From: Colwellia maritima
Lineage (GTDB): Bacteria; Pseudomonadota; Gammaproteobacteria; Enterobacterales; Alteromonadaceae
Reading direction: 5' to 3'
Length of the DNA: 64,000 nucleotides
Assembly (NCBI RefSeq): GCF_022669015.1
Contig: NZ_JAKKSL010000002.1
Coordinates: forward strand, 1-64,000
Under the pieces are notes generated by a model. That model did not search any database and was not told the DNA's origin. It was given only the letters and a program-made list of their open reading frames with translations. The translations under genes were made by a program, and so were the position numbers. Shown piece after piece: positions 16,865-26,702 of this stretch. Every line of letters begins with the position of its first letter. Within the stretch, counting starts at the first letter, position 1.

Positions 16865-17224
16865 ATGTCGCTTAAAAATGAAGACTTGCTTAACAATGTT
16901 AAAAGGCAAGCAAAAAGGCTTTCGAAAAAATTATCTATTCCGCTTGGCCAAAGCCAAGAAATGTTGTCCTATGTTGTTTATGGCTGTGATAGTTATGGAC
17001 AGTTAATTTCATTGCTGAAGTCTGATTCCTTTGAAAATCAAAATCTGATATTAGCGGCTTTACACCCAAGAGCAGAAGACTTCCTTCTAAAGTTCCTTCA
17101 TACAGATATGAATAATATTTTATCTCGCTTTAATGAAAGAGTTGAAAAAATAAAAATAAACGAAAATAGCGTTGTTGAAATTTTCGGTATTGAACCAACT
17201 GATTTTAAAAGTAAAATAAAATAA
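16865..17224 (+). CDS. Hypothetical protein (module gene A, full copy)
   Basis: A 119-residue protein. Residues ~10-45 (QAKRLSKKLSIPLGQSQEML, then SYVVYGCDSYGQL) show a helical pattern like the short N-terminal motif of proteins described as glyoxalase-related. The same pattern recurs in the next gene. The C-terminal ~70 residues are repeated almost unchanged at 19820-20038. An in-frame start at 16793 is possible but would add a non-conserved leader. Function unknown. Confidence 0.55.
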   Translation: MSLKNEDLLNNVKRQAKRLSKKLSIPLGQSQEMLSYVVYGCDSYGQLISLLKSDSFENQNLILAALHPRAEDFLLKFLHTDMNNILSRFNERVEKIKINENSVVEIFGIEPTDFKSKIK

Positions 17225-17348
17225 AATCCTTTTAAATTATACAGATATGTATAATTCTGTTCTGTTTACAATCGTTTTACTCTCATATATATTAGCAAAA
17301 AAGGCTGTACGGACAGCCTATGCCTACACATATTTATAATTAAGTATG

Positions 17349-17372
17349 AACGATGAAGCAGAGCATCCGTAA
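17349..17372 (+). repeat. Conserved non-coding element, copy 1
   Basis: A 24-nt stretch beginning AACGATGAAGCAGAGC is identical to 20166-20189. It can fold with GATG pairing to CATC. About 40 bases upstream is a hairpin (GGCTGT-ACGG-ACAGCC at ~17308) with a related hairpin in the other copy. It lies in the gap between gene A and gene B. Confidence 0.6.
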
Positions 17373-17442
17373 AAATTTGGTTTTCATAATTAACAAACTG
17401 GCGTTAGTAGGCTGTTGTTTGTTTTAATTTATGGATAACTAA

Positions 17443-18468
17443 ATGATCACATCAGACACATTACTTTTAAAATTAAAACTTCAATCTCAACTCCTTGCAA
17501 AATTCCTAAATTTACCTGAATCATTTGGTTATGATTTATTAGCAACAACTATCTACCAACATATAGACTTTGAAGATTTATGCGACTCAATAGCTGAATT
17601 TAATTATGCATCAAGTTTTGGGGCTTTATCTGAATATCAAAAGTTAAAATACGTATTAATATGTGAAGTGGAAGACAAAGAATTAATTGAAGATCTTCAT
17701 TTAGAAATAGAACAAATGGCGATTCGACTAGAATCGAAGGCAGTAATAAATATTTCTAAAATTGATCTAATATCAAACCTATTCAAATTATTTGGTCTCG
17801 AAAATGAGTCAAAATACATTGTAGATGCCGAGCACATCGAATTGGATTGGCAACTATTTTTTGATTCATTACAAGATCATCAAGCTGTTTTAAGCACTGA
17901 TCTGTTAATCAATGAAATACCATTCCGTTTTCTAGCAACAAAAATTTCATTTGATGAGTTCTCTGTTGATAACGTAAAGCACTCACTTCATACGAATCTT
18001 ACACAATCAGATGACTCATCTGCTAAAACAAACGAAGAAAGAATAAAAATAGATGAACATATTAAATGGGTAGCTGATAGCTGTGACTGCTTATCAAATT
18101 TTGAATCAGATACTCCTGACCGCAATCCTTCTTATTTTAAAATAAATAACCAAAACTATCTGGTATTTGGTTTCCCATTATCACCGCATTTGTCAATCAC
18201 TGACATTGGACACGCCCCCAATATTAATATTCGGATAAAAGATACTGAAGAAAAGCAGGTGTTTATTTTAAATTTAGGAAGTGAAAGATTAACTCTTGAG
18301 TGCATTTTTCTGAACAAAATCGAGGACGGTGAAAAGTGCTATTCACCGAAAAACCAATGGATTAATGATTCACTTTTATCTCGTAAAGATGCATGTCAAT
18401 TTCGAATTGTTTTCAATAACTCATATTACCTAATGATCTTGAGACCTTTTGCTCACGTGGATTGGTGA
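17443..18468 (+). CDS. Hypothetical protein (module gene B, copy 1)
   Basis: A 341-residue soluble protein, paralogous over its whole length to the gene at 20263. The N-terminus LQSQLLAKFLNLPESFGYDL shares the helical motif of gene A. The middle contains KAVINISKIDLISNLFKLFGL, and EEKQVFILNLGSERLTLECI lies near the C-terminus; both are conserved between the two copies. It has no membrane segment or known catalytic motif. A ~220-base non-coding stretch with a conserved element precedes it in both copies. Function unknown. Confidence 0.6.
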   Translation: MITSDTLLLKLKLQSQLLAKFLNLPESFGYDLLATTIYQHIDFEDLCDSIAEFNYASSFGALSEYQKLKYVLICEVEDKELIEDLHLEIEQMAIRLESKAVINISKIDLISNLFKLFGLENESKYIVDAEHIELDWQLFFDSLQDHQAVLSTDLLINEIPFRFLATKISFDEFSVDNVKHSLHTNLTQSDDSSAKTNEERIKIDEHIKWVADSCDCLSNFESDTPDRNPSYFKINNQNYLVFGFPLSPHLSITDIGHAPNINIRIKDTEEKQVFILNLGSERLTLECIFLNKIEDGEKCYSPKNQWINDSLLSRKDACQFRIVFNNSYYLMILRPFAHVDW

Positions 18469-18475
18469 ATGCGTT

Positions 18476-18817
18476 ATGATAAAAACATTCTTAAAAAGCG
18501 CAACAGTATTGAGTGTTTTTGATTTCCATAATGATGAGAAAATTTTTCTTGGGGAAATGTTATTCGGTATTGTTCATTCAGATCAAACGTATCTATTTGA
18601 GAAAGGGCAAAGGGTAATAACATCAATTATCAAATCTCAAAATAACTTTGAATTCATTACAAAAAGCGATAATTGTTATGTCACTGAAGATAAACCCGAA
18701 AGTTTTGAGTTGAGATTATCTGAATTTGTAGTTATGAGACATTTGTTGCTTTCACCTGCTGAAGTAATTGAAGCAAGAGAGAAATTAGAGCGTGAAGATG
18801 CAAAACGATTACATTGA
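18476..18817 (+). CDS. Hypothetical protein, 113 residues
   Basis: It starts 7 bases after gene B with no clear ribosome site, so translation is probably coupled. The composition is soluble and beta-rich at first, ending in a charged helix (SPAEVIEAREKLEREDAKRLH). No family recognised. Confidence 0.45.
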   Translation: MIKTFLKSATVLSVFDFHNDEKIFLGEMLFGIVHSDQTYLFEKGQRVITSIIKSQNNFEFITKSDNCYVTEDKPESFELRLSEFVVMRHLLLSPAEVIEAREKLEREDAKRLH

Positions 18818-18828
18818 ACGGTGGTCAA

Positions 18829-19059
18829 ATGAAACATAGTCAAAGAGCAATAATGACCTCAGTCGATCATCTCAATGAAAATTTTGAAGTCAAAGTAAAT
18901 AGGTGCCCAACTGCATTTGAAGATGATTCAGATAGCAGTGTATTATTTTCACTGCCAAAAGATAAATTCAGTGACTATTTTGAAGTTGGTGATTTGATTG
19001 AATTCAAAAGCCTGGGTAGTTCACCTAGAAATTGCCAACTTAAGCTGCAAGGTGCTTAG
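18829..19059 (+). CDS. Hypothetical protein, 76 residues
   Basis: A small protein starting MKHSQRAIMTSVDHLNENF, rich in acidic residues, with SLPKDKFSDYFEVGDLIEFK resembling a small beta-barrel. It overlaps the preceding stop if the TTG at 18814 is used; the ATG at 18829 has a GGTGG ribosome-site-like run before it. Family unknown. Confidence 0.4.
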   Translation: MKHSQRAIMTSVDHLNENFEVKVNRCPTAFEDDSDSSVLFSLPKDKFSDYFEVGDLIEFKSLGSSPRNCQLKLQGA

Positions 19060-19225
19060 GCCGGCTAAGTTTAAACGCGAGCTAAACTCAATATTGAGGC
19101 GGTTAGATGATCATCATCATCCGTTGAAACGATGCATTTTATTAAGCGAAGATAACCTTGTTTTATTGTCTATAAACAAGAACGCTGAAGAGTTAATGCT
19201 ATTAAAGAATCAGCAAAAAATTTAG
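19052..19225 (+). CDS. Possible small protein, 57 residues (overlaps previous gene)
   Basis: A GTG start at 19052 overlaps the end of the previous gene by eight bases and opens a frame with a basic helical start (AKFKRELNSILRRLDDHHH). It ends 8 bases before the next gene. Alternatively, it is the out-of-frame continuation of the previous gene after an indel, as seen elsewhere in this window. Confidence 0.35.
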   Translation: MLRPAKFKRELNSILRRLDDHHHPLKRCILLSEDNLVLLSINKNAEELMLLKNQQKI

Positions 19226-19232
19226 AGTAATC

Positions 19233-19712
19233 ATGAAAAATTTTGAAGACAAAATTGTGAAAGTTATCTCTAAATTAACTTGTGATGGTTGTGGCGAACA
19301 AGCAACTCAAGATGACTACGAATTTCATGAGTTTATAAGTATTGATCATAAATGTGGCTATGGAAGTATTCACGGTGATGGCAATCAAATCAGTATTGAT
19401 CTCTGCCAGAAGTGCTTTGCTGATATGTGCGGTGATAGTTTAACTGTTATTGAGCCTAATGAAGAAAAGCATGATAGTTGTTCACGAATTGATGTAAAAG
19501 ATATTTTGTCAGCAAACAAAATAAGTAATCAGGAAGAGTTAACGTCTGCGTTAAAGCGGCTTGATAAACTGTGGGATGCTCAACACCTTTCAGAATCTGG
19601 AGGTGAGTTTCATCAACTAGTTGACTTGATTACTGCTTTTGAAGGGAAAAGTCGGGATTCATATTTTGGAACAGTTTATGCTGCATCAGATGATTCTAGT
19701 GTCAGAGCATGA
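19233..19712 (+). CDS. Zinc-ribbon protein with HigA-antitoxin-like C-terminal segment
   Basis: A 159-residue protein. Residues ~17-70 have paired CxxC-type knuckles (LTCDGCG and LCQKCFADMCG), suggesting a zinc ribbon. Residues ~105-145 (LTSALKRLDKLWDAQHLSES, then EFHQLVDLITAFE) follow the pattern 'al..id.L.da..gt.e.dele.Lv.LIeayE' found at the N-terminus of HigA-type antitoxins, but the HTH that would normally follow is absent. It may be a truncated or domain-shuffled antitoxin-like protein. Ribosome site weak. Confidence 0.45.
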   Translation: MKNFEDKIVKVISKLTCDGCGEQATQDDYEFHEFISIDHKCGYGSIHGDGNQISIDLCQKCFADMCGDSLTVIEPNEEKHDSCSRIDVKDILSANKISNQEELTSALKRLDKLWDAQHLSESGGEFHQLVDLITAFEGKSRDSYFGTVYAASDDSSVRA

Positions 19713-19792
19713 AATTATCATTGATGAATCTTAACAAAGTGGTGTTGATTTATGTGTACAAAATTAGTCAAAACTTGTAGGCGAAATGCGCC

Positions 19793-20038
19793 TATCACTG
19801 TGAGAACTATTGGCAGTTAATGTCTCTATTGAAGTCCGACCTCCTTGAAAATCTAAACCTGATATTAGCAGCTTTACACTCAAAAGCAGAAGACTGCCTT
19901 CTAAAGTTTCTCAATACTGATATGAATAATATTTTGTCTCGCTTTAATGAAAGGGTTAAAAATATGAAAATAAATGAAAATACTGTTGTAGAAATTTTCG
20001 GTATTGAACTAACTGATTTTAAAAGTAAAATAAATTAA
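19793..20038 (+). pseudogene. 5'-truncated second copy of module gene A
   Basis: From about 19793 the DNA matches gene A (16865-17224) from roughly residue 40 to the end. The last 70 codons are nearly the same (LHSKAEDCLLKFLNTDMNNI, then LTDFKSKIN). The first ~40 codons, including the conserved helical motif, are missing. An ATG at 19820 allows a 72-residue frame, but it is most simply the relic of a duplication. Confidence 0.7.
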
Positions 20039-20165
20039 AATCCTTTTAAATTATACGGATACGTATAATCCTTCCCTATTTACAACGACATTGCACTCAT
20101 TTATATTTGCATTTGGCTGAACGGACAGCCAATACCTACAAATATTAAATGATTAATTTAATATT

Positions 20166-20189
20166 AACGATGAAGCAGAGCATCCGTAA
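20166..20189 (+). repeat. Conserved non-coding element, copy 2
   Basis: Identical over 24 nt to 17349-17372 while the bases around it have diverged substantially. It is preceded by a related hairpin (TGGCTGAACGGACAGCCA near 20131) and lies in the same position before gene B copy 2. Confidence 0.6.
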
Positions 20190-20262
20190 CAATTTACTTT
20201 ATTCATAGATCAATTTTGGCGTGTAGGTCAATATTTTGAATCGCAAAAATGGATAAAAGCAA

Positions 20263-21306
20263 ATGATCTCAGCACTCACTCTAAGTCACAAATTAAGACT
20301 CCAATCGAAATTTATCGCCAACTCACTCAACCTGCCTCAAGCGCTTGGTAAAGATCTATTAGCACGTGCTATTTATTGCACTCAAAATTATGATTCTTTA
20401 AATGAATTACTTTTTGAACAGGTTTGTGATGCCAAAATACACGGTACATTTCAGCATCATTGGTTAAAGTTTCTTTTAATCTGCGAGTGTGAAGATGAAC
20501 TGCTGATTGATGACTTGCACAAAAGCATCGAATTTATGGCAAAACGATTGGAAAGCATGGTGGTCATTAATATCAGCAAGATTAGGTTGATATCGATCCT
20601 TTATGAGTTATTTGGCTTAGGTGACGAAGCCAAATATATTGTTGTTGCACCGGATGAATTTAATCTTGAATGGAAACCTTGTTTTAAAACTTTAAACAAC
20701 AGCCAAGCTGTTCTCTATTGCGATTTTAAAATTAATCATATCGTGTACAGATTAATTGCAACGAAAGTTTTGCCTAACGAATTTAAGCTTAGTAATTTCT
20801 ACAAATCATTAGATCAAAATCTGAAGCAAAGCAACGAATCTTCAAAAGAAGCCATAACTGAAAGGCCATTAATAGAAGAACATAGAAATTGGTTTTTAAA
20901 TAGCGTGAATTTTTTCACTAATTTTGATTCGTTTTTTCCAGATGAAATCCCTAATGAATATAAAATTAATGGTCAAAAATATTCAATATATGGCTTTCCA
21001 TTATTAGATTCTTTAACTGAAAAAATTGAATCCAACTTACCAACGTTGAGTGTTTCAATCAAAGATATTCAAGAGAAGCAGGTGTTTATATTCCAACTAG
21101 GGGAGCAGAAATTGGTCTTTGAGTGCATTCACGTTGAAACTCCTATTGTCTCTGTGATCACCTACTGTGAGTTCAGTAACGGTATTAAGGAAACACTTTT
21201 AAACCATAAAGACGCTCGTAAGTTTCCAATTATTCTTCATCAATCATATTTTTCCGGAAGTCTTCGGCCTTTTTGTCCTATTGATTACTTGGAGAATTCC
21301 ATATGA
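20263..21306 (+). CDS. Hypothetical protein (module gene B, copy 2)
   Basis: A 347-residue paralogue of the protein at 17443-18468, colinear throughout. Matching segments include LRLQSKFIANSLNLPQALGK, MVVINISKIRLISILYELFG, and EKQVFIFQLGEQKLVFECIH. Divergence at the protein level is high (clearly less than half identical by eye), so the duplication is old or the copies came in separately. The stop overlaps an ATG of a short following frame (ATATGA). Confidence 0.6.
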   Translation: MISALTLSHKLRLQSKFIANSLNLPQALGKDLLARAIYCTQNYDSLNELLFEQVCDAKIHGTFQHHWLKFLLICECEDELLIDDLHKSIEFMAKRLESMVVINISKIRLISILYELFGLGDEAKYIVVAPDEFNLEWKPCFKTLNNSQAVLYCDFKINHIVYRLIATKVLPNEFKLSNFYKSLDQNLKQSNESSKEAITERPLIEEHRNWFLNSVNFFTNFDSFFPDEIPNEYKINGQKYSIYGFPLLDSLTEKIESNLPTLSVSIKDIQEKQVFIFQLGEQKLVFECIHVETPIVSVITYCEFSNGIKETLLNHKDARKFPIILHQSYFSGSLRPFCPIDYLENSI

Positions 21307-21428
21307 ATGAACTGATAAGAGATAAATTAATAGCGTTGCCTAGTGATAATGTTCGTAAAGAGATCCTTACTTTTGTAGATATTTGCTTTAGTTTTGATTC
21401 CTCAATGTCGTTAAGTTATTTAAGTTGA
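21303..21428 (+). CDS. Possible small protein, 41 residues
   Basis: Starts by ATGA overlap with the stop of gene B copy 2 and reads MNELIRDKLIALPSDNVRKE, ending at 21428. The overlap suggests translational coupling. It may be the truncated start of a longer lost gene at the right boundary of the duplicated module. Convergent with the DUF4124 gene, three bases away. Confidence 0.35.
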   Translation: MNELIRDKLIALPSDNVRKEILTFVDICFSFDSSMSLSYLS

Positions 21429-21430
21429 AT

Positions 21431-21895
21431 TTAGCAATAAGACTTAATGCTATTCTCTGCAAGTTTTATTTTCTTTAGTCGCTCTTTCTCGGACATGATA
21501 TAACCTCCTTGTGTATCATCACTACGTATTCTAACCCTGCGGTGGCTCTTATAAAGAATCAAGTTTTTCTGTGAGGTTTCACAATTTTCTTTGTACCGTT
21601 TCTTCATTTTCACTTGCTGTTTCTGATTTTTTAGCAAGTTTTTTTTCTCAGCTATATACTTATCAATTTCTACCGACCAATTTTTAAACTTTTTGTCTTT
21701 TTCTGTTTTGAGAATGGGTAAAGGCATTTCTTCAATAGTGACATCGAAATTATTAACTTCACTCTCAGGGGAAAATTGAGAATAATGAACTTGCCCAGAC
21801 GTGTCTTTCCAACTATAAATTTGAATAGTTTGAGAAGTGGCAATAACGTCTAATGAATAAAGGAAAACAAAAAGCAATAAATATCGTAAAATCAT
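21431..21895 (-). CDS. DUF4124-domain secreted protein
   Basis: A 154-residue protein with an N-terminal signal peptide (hydrophobic residues ~3-20) followed by IQIYSWKDTSGQVHYSQFSP, the DUF4124 signature ('Y.W.D..G.vhYsd'). The rest is Lys-rich and coiled. The family is periplasmic and of unknown function, common in gammaproteobacteria. It is downstream of the cytochrome gene of the first metal operon, on the same strand. Confidence 0.75.
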   Translation of the reverse strand: MILRYLLLFVFLYSLDVIATSQTIQIYSWKDTSGQVHYSQFSPESEVNNFDVTIEEMPLPILKTEKDKKFKNWSVEIDKYIAEKKNLLKNQKQQVKMKKRYKENCETSQKNLILYKSHRRVRIRSDDTQGGYIMSEKERLKKIKLAENSIKSYC

Positions 21896-21980
21896 AATAT
21901 CTGCTCTTAACTTTTTACTAAAAAAATAAAATAATGTGGCGTGATGGAAGTCACTTTATAAATTTTGACCTATCAATATT

Positions 21981-22441
21981 TTACTGTTTATTTGTTTTAT
22001 CCTTGACCGGAGAATCTTTTAGAGATTGAATATAGTTGACCAAATCCCAAACTTGGTTTTTTCCAAGCATACCTTTCCAAGCAGGCATTGCACCACGGCC
22101 ATTCGTAATTTTCCATGCCAAATCCCCATCAGTATGAAGGCCACCATTTCTCGCAGGTTTGTAGGTTTTACGACTAAATTAACAGCAGCAGGGCCATGAC
22201 CGTTCGCATCACTGCCGTGGCAATTAGCACAGCTACTGACGTAAATTTTGCGTCCTCTTTTAATAGATTCTAAACTTTTTTTAATTGGATTTTTGCGTTC
22301 AACGTCAGTTTTTGATGCCATCCAATGTTTGGTATCCTCACTCTGCTTATTATTCGCTTGATGAATGTTTTTCGATGCTTCTTCGAAAGAATAAACAAGG
22401 CCGCTACATAATACTAAAATGACAAATGTTAATGTTTTCAT
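21981..22441 (-). pseudogene. c-type cytochrome, one frameshift
   Basis: An exported single-haem cytochrome c: signal peptide at residues 1-19, then RGRKIYVSSCANCHGSDANG with the CxxCH haem site. One missing A in the AAA run at about 22147 shifts the frame. Restoring it gives GGLHTDGDLAWKITNGRGAM (with the axial Met) and a normal C-terminus ending VKDKTNKQ at 21981. Similar cytochromes accompany metal-efflux clusters. The homopolymer position argues for a sequencing error. Confidence 0.8.
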
Positions 22442-22480
22442 GATGTACTCTCCTAATATTTGTAAGTTATGTGTATATTT

Positions 22481-23400
22481 CTAATTGTTTTTTGAGTCTC
22501 TACATATTTCGTCTACGAACTCAAATTCCAGTGTTGTATGTTCAAGATGAAAAGGGCTAAGTCGTGTTGATATTTCATGCTTTATTTCAATATATTCTTG
22601 TTTATCAAAATAATGATTCAACACTAAATGAGCAGTAAGTACATGCCTTTCACCATCAAGGGACCATAAATGGAAATGATGAATATCTTCAATAAACTTC
22701 AATGTTGATAATTCAATTTTTATTTTTTCTTGAATGGCTTGCTCTGGTGTTGCCTGTAAAAACAGACGTATTGCAGTGCGGAGATTTTTTAAGACATTAA
22801 AAAGAATAAATAAGGTAAATCCGATTGAAAGTATCGGATCAAGTATTGGCAGTTCGATAAACATTAGGACGATAGCAACAATTAATACGGCTACCCAACC
22901 TAAGACGTCTTCCAATAAATGCCAATTAAGTACACGTTCGTTTAATGTTTTCCCTTCACTTAATTTAAAAGCAGCATAACCATTAACAATCACCCCTAAT
23001 ATCGCTAACCATAACATGCCTTGAGCATCAGGCATCTCTGGCGATAACAATCGAGGGAATGAGATGGTTAACACCCAAATCGACCCTGCTATTAAGACAA
23101 CGCCATTAATAACCGCGCCAAATAAAGAAAAGCGATGATAGCCATAACTAAACGTTTCATCACGGCTTTTCTTGCTGAGTTTATTTAATCCCCATGCGAG
23201 ACCGATGGATAAACTATCTCCTAAATCGTGAACCGCGTCCGCCATTATTGCGGTGCTATTGGTTAACCTGACCGCCAATGAATTCAATAATAGTAAAACA
23301 AACATTTAATATAAATGCCCACCAATACGACTTGAAGACATATCTTTAGGAATATGGCTGTGTCCATGGCGGTTGAGTGTTGATGTACATTGTCGGACAT
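22481..23400 (-). pseudogene. Cation diffusion facilitator (CzcD-like), three frameshifts near the N-terminus
   Basis: A six-helix CDF metal/proton antiporter. The intact part from LTNSTAIMADAVHDLGDSLS onward holds the HxxxD zinc-site motif in TM2 and the cytosolic domain with HHFHLWSLDGERH. Upstream, the ribosome site GGAGAAAGTA precedes ATG 23400. The His-rich start (HGHSHIPKDMSSSRIG) and TM1 (WAFILNVCFTIIEFIGG) are each in a different frame, needing single-base changes near 23362, 23325 and 23270. Three indels in about 100 bases is the densest cluster in the window. Last transporter of the first metal operon. Confidence 0.8.
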
Positions 23401-23490
23401 TACTTTCTCCTATAAATCTATATCCCGCAGCGAATATCTACGGGATATAAGGTTAAAGTAAACAGTTGAATTTACTTTAACCAAACAAAA

Positions 23491-26400
23491 CTATCTTCTC
23501 ATTTCTTCAATCCGACCTTTAGAAAACCAACCATAAAGCACAGGCAGAACAAATAAAGTAAGGAACGTCGCAGTGATCAAGCCTCCTACAATTACCGTGG
23601 CTAATGGTCGTTGTATTTCAGAGCCAACACCATTTGACATGATCATAGGTATCAGACCGAGGGCGGCAATAATAGCCGTCATCAATACAGGGCGAAGTCT
23701 TGATATAGCACCTTCGTAAACGGCTTGAGCAATACTTTCTGTACCTGTTTCAATGCGTAGATTAATCGCTTCAACCATAACCACGCCGTTGAGAACAGCG
23801 ACACCAAATAAGGTAATAAAACCAATTGAGCTAGGTACAGATAGATATTGACCAGAAATATATAGGGCGACTATGCCACCAATCATGGCTAAAGGTAAAT
23901 TAACCAAAATGAGCATAGCTTGACCAACACTGGTAAAAGCAAAATACAATAAGAGCGCTATCATGCCAATAGAAAGTGGAACAACGATAGCAAGTCGTTG
24001 TTGTGCTCTTTGTTGGTTTTCAAATTGCCCACCGATATCAACGGAATAACCGGGAGGTAAATCAACCTTACTTGCAATTGCTGCTCGAATATCTTTTACC
24101 ACACTCCCCATGTCTCGACCTTGTACGTTGGCTTGAATAACGACGCGTCGCTGAACATCATCTCTACGCACCTGAGGAGGGCCAGATTCAATGGCAATAT
24201 CTGCAACATCACCTAGTCGTACCCATGCACCTGTTGGGGCTTGTAGTCGTAAATCAGCAATCGTTTGTTGCTGATCTCTAAACGCTTTGCCTATTCGCAG
24301 ATAAATATCATAACGTTCATTACCATTAATGACTTGTCCTACTTCCTGACCACCGATACCATTTCGCACTAACCTCATTACATCACCAATCGACAAACCA
24401 TATCTAGACAATTGACGACGGTTTGGTCTAACGACTAACTGAGATTCTCCTGCTATTGGCTCCATAGCGACATCCCTTGCACCATCAACACCTTGAATAG
24501 CATTAACAATAGCCTGACCTTGCTGAGCCAGGATATCGAGATCTGGACCGAATAGTTTTATTGCTAACTGAGCTTTAACACCAGAAAGTAATTCATCTAC
24601 TCTTGTCGCTATCGGTTGAGAGAAATTCAGTAGTAAGCCAGGGAATTGCTCAAGCTTTTCTTCCATCAAGCCCTGTAGTTCATGGCGTGTTTTTGCGCTC
24701 GTCCACTCTGCTGTTGGCTTGAGACCAATATAGATCTCAATATTACTCACTGGCTCAGGATCGCCACCAATTTCCGCTCGACCAATGCGACTGGCTGCGT
24801 AGGTAACTTCAGGAAATTCCAGTAGTAATTTTTCCAATTTAGGCGCGACAAAAAGGGCGGTAGTTAAACTAGTCGAAGGGGCCATTGTTGCACGTAAATT
24901 AATAGTGCCTTCTTCAAGTTCAGGTACAAATTCAGTGCCTAAATGCGGTACTAAAAATAAAGCACCTACAAGCAAAGCTCCAAGACCGATAAGAATAACT
25001 TTTTTGGCATTCATCGCTTTTGTTAAACTACTGCGGTAAAGTTTCTCAAGTATGCTAACTAAAGGGTCGGTTCGGGCTTTAAAGCCTTTTTGAAAGAAGT
25101 AACTGGCTAACGCCGGAACGACAATGAGTGATACAGCTAGAGAGGCGGCCATCGCAATCATGATACTTATTGCCATCGGTTGAAATAGTTTACCTTCGAC
25201 ACCTTCCAAACTGAATAAAGGGGCAAACACTACCATGATAATCGTGACCGCAAAAAACACGGGTTTAGCCACTTCTCGTGCGGCTATCTGTATACGTAAA
25301 CCAACAGAGGTATCTTTTTCTACATCAAACGGATTTTCACTGTCGTGTGTTCCTTCATGCTCATGACGACGATCGGGTTGACTAAGATGTTTGAAAATAT
25401 TTTCCATCATCACCACCGCACCATCGACCATCATCCCTATAGCAACCGCTAAACCACCCAGTGACATTAAGTTTGCAGACAAGCCATTGTAGGCCATTAC
25501 CGTTAACGCCATACCAACAGAAAGTGGGATAGAAATAAGTACCAGTAAAACAGCTCTAACATTAAGTAAAAAAAGCACTAACACGATAACAATAAAGACA
25601 AAAGCCTCAATCAATGCTTTTGAAACCGTACTTACGGCTTTTTCGATTAGGTCAGCTTGGTCATAAATAGGTTCAAACGTCACCCCTTTTGGCAGGGCTT
25701 GTTGAATGAGCGGGATTCTGTCTTTTATACCATCAATGGCAACTTTGGTATTTGCGCCCATACGTTTTAATACTATACCAGAAACCACTTCACCCAAAAA
25801 CTTACTGCTGTTAACTCCTTCTCTTTTAGTCATCGTGACAGCGCCTTGTCTAATTTCGCTACCAAATTCAACAGTTGCCACATCAGCAAGGTAAACAACA
25901 GTACCTGCAATCGTTTTGACAGGAATTTGTTTTAATTCTTCTATGCCTTTTTCATTGCTACTTAACCAACCAACACCTCTAATAATAAGTTGTTCTTGGC
26001 CTCTATCCATATACCGACCACCAAGCATTATCATTATTATCTTCTAATGCGTTAGCGATATCTTCTTGGGTCAATTGGTAAGCAAGTAAACGTGATGGAT
26101 TAATATTTACTTGATATTGTTTAACATCTCCACCAAAGGCTAAGACATCAGTAACACCATCTACTGGCATTAATAATAATTTAACCACCCAATCGTTTAG
26201 ACTGCGAAGTGACATGCTGTCATAACCAGAGTCTTCATCAGCGAGTAGTAAATATTGGTATACTTGCCCCAAACCAGAGGTGTTTGGCCCAATCTCAGGT
26301 GTACCAACACCTTCAGGTATTAATTCTTTTGCTGATTGCAACCGCTCAAAAACCAATTGGCGGGCAAAATAGATATCGGTGCCTTCCTTAAAAACTACCG

Positions 26401-26680
26401 TAATACCAGACAGTCCTGTTTTAGAAATAGAACGTACTTCTTCAACATCAGGTAATGCATACATTACGGCTTCGATGGGAAAGGTAATGAGTTGTTCTAC
26501 TTCTTCCGAAGCTAAACCAGGTGCTTCAGTATTTATGGCAACTTGCACGTTTGTAACATCTGGAAATGCATCCAAATTCAAACGTGGAATAGTAAAAATG
26601 GCCATAGCCGTTAACGCAATCAAGGCAAGTATTACCAATAATCGGTTAGCGACAGACCAGTCAATCAAACGATTTAACAT
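23491..26680 (-). pseudogene. Heavy-metal RND efflux pump (CzcA/CusA family), one frameshift
   Basis: The inner-membrane proton-driven pump of a tripartite metal exporter, about 1060 residues. The N-terminus (LNLDAFPDVTNVQVAINTEA, then FKEGTDIYFARQLV) and the TM4 motif VAIGMMVDGAVVMMENIFKH are typical of the HME subfamily. The motif lacks the DFG of Zn/Co/Cd pumps, so the substrate is not clear. The two frames join near 26026, where one base separates NNDNA from GGRYMDRGQE. Encoded downstream of its adaptor and outer-membrane partners in a MerR-box-controlled operon. Confidence 0.88.
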
Positions 26681-26702
26681 GTGTTAGTTCTCCAATTATT
26701 AA

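Noticed and set aside
17300..17375. Permuted or degenerate tRNA-Arg in the module gap
   Set aside because: Short matches (TGTACGGAC and AGAGCATCCG) to the tRNA-Arg at 7280 were noticed in swapped order, but they are about ten bases each and no cloverleaf can be drawn.
17280..20200. Integron attC sites flanking the small-gene cassettes
   Set aside because: No core sites of the attC type were recognised at the gene boundaries and there is no integrase; the conserved element sits between A and B, not after each gene.
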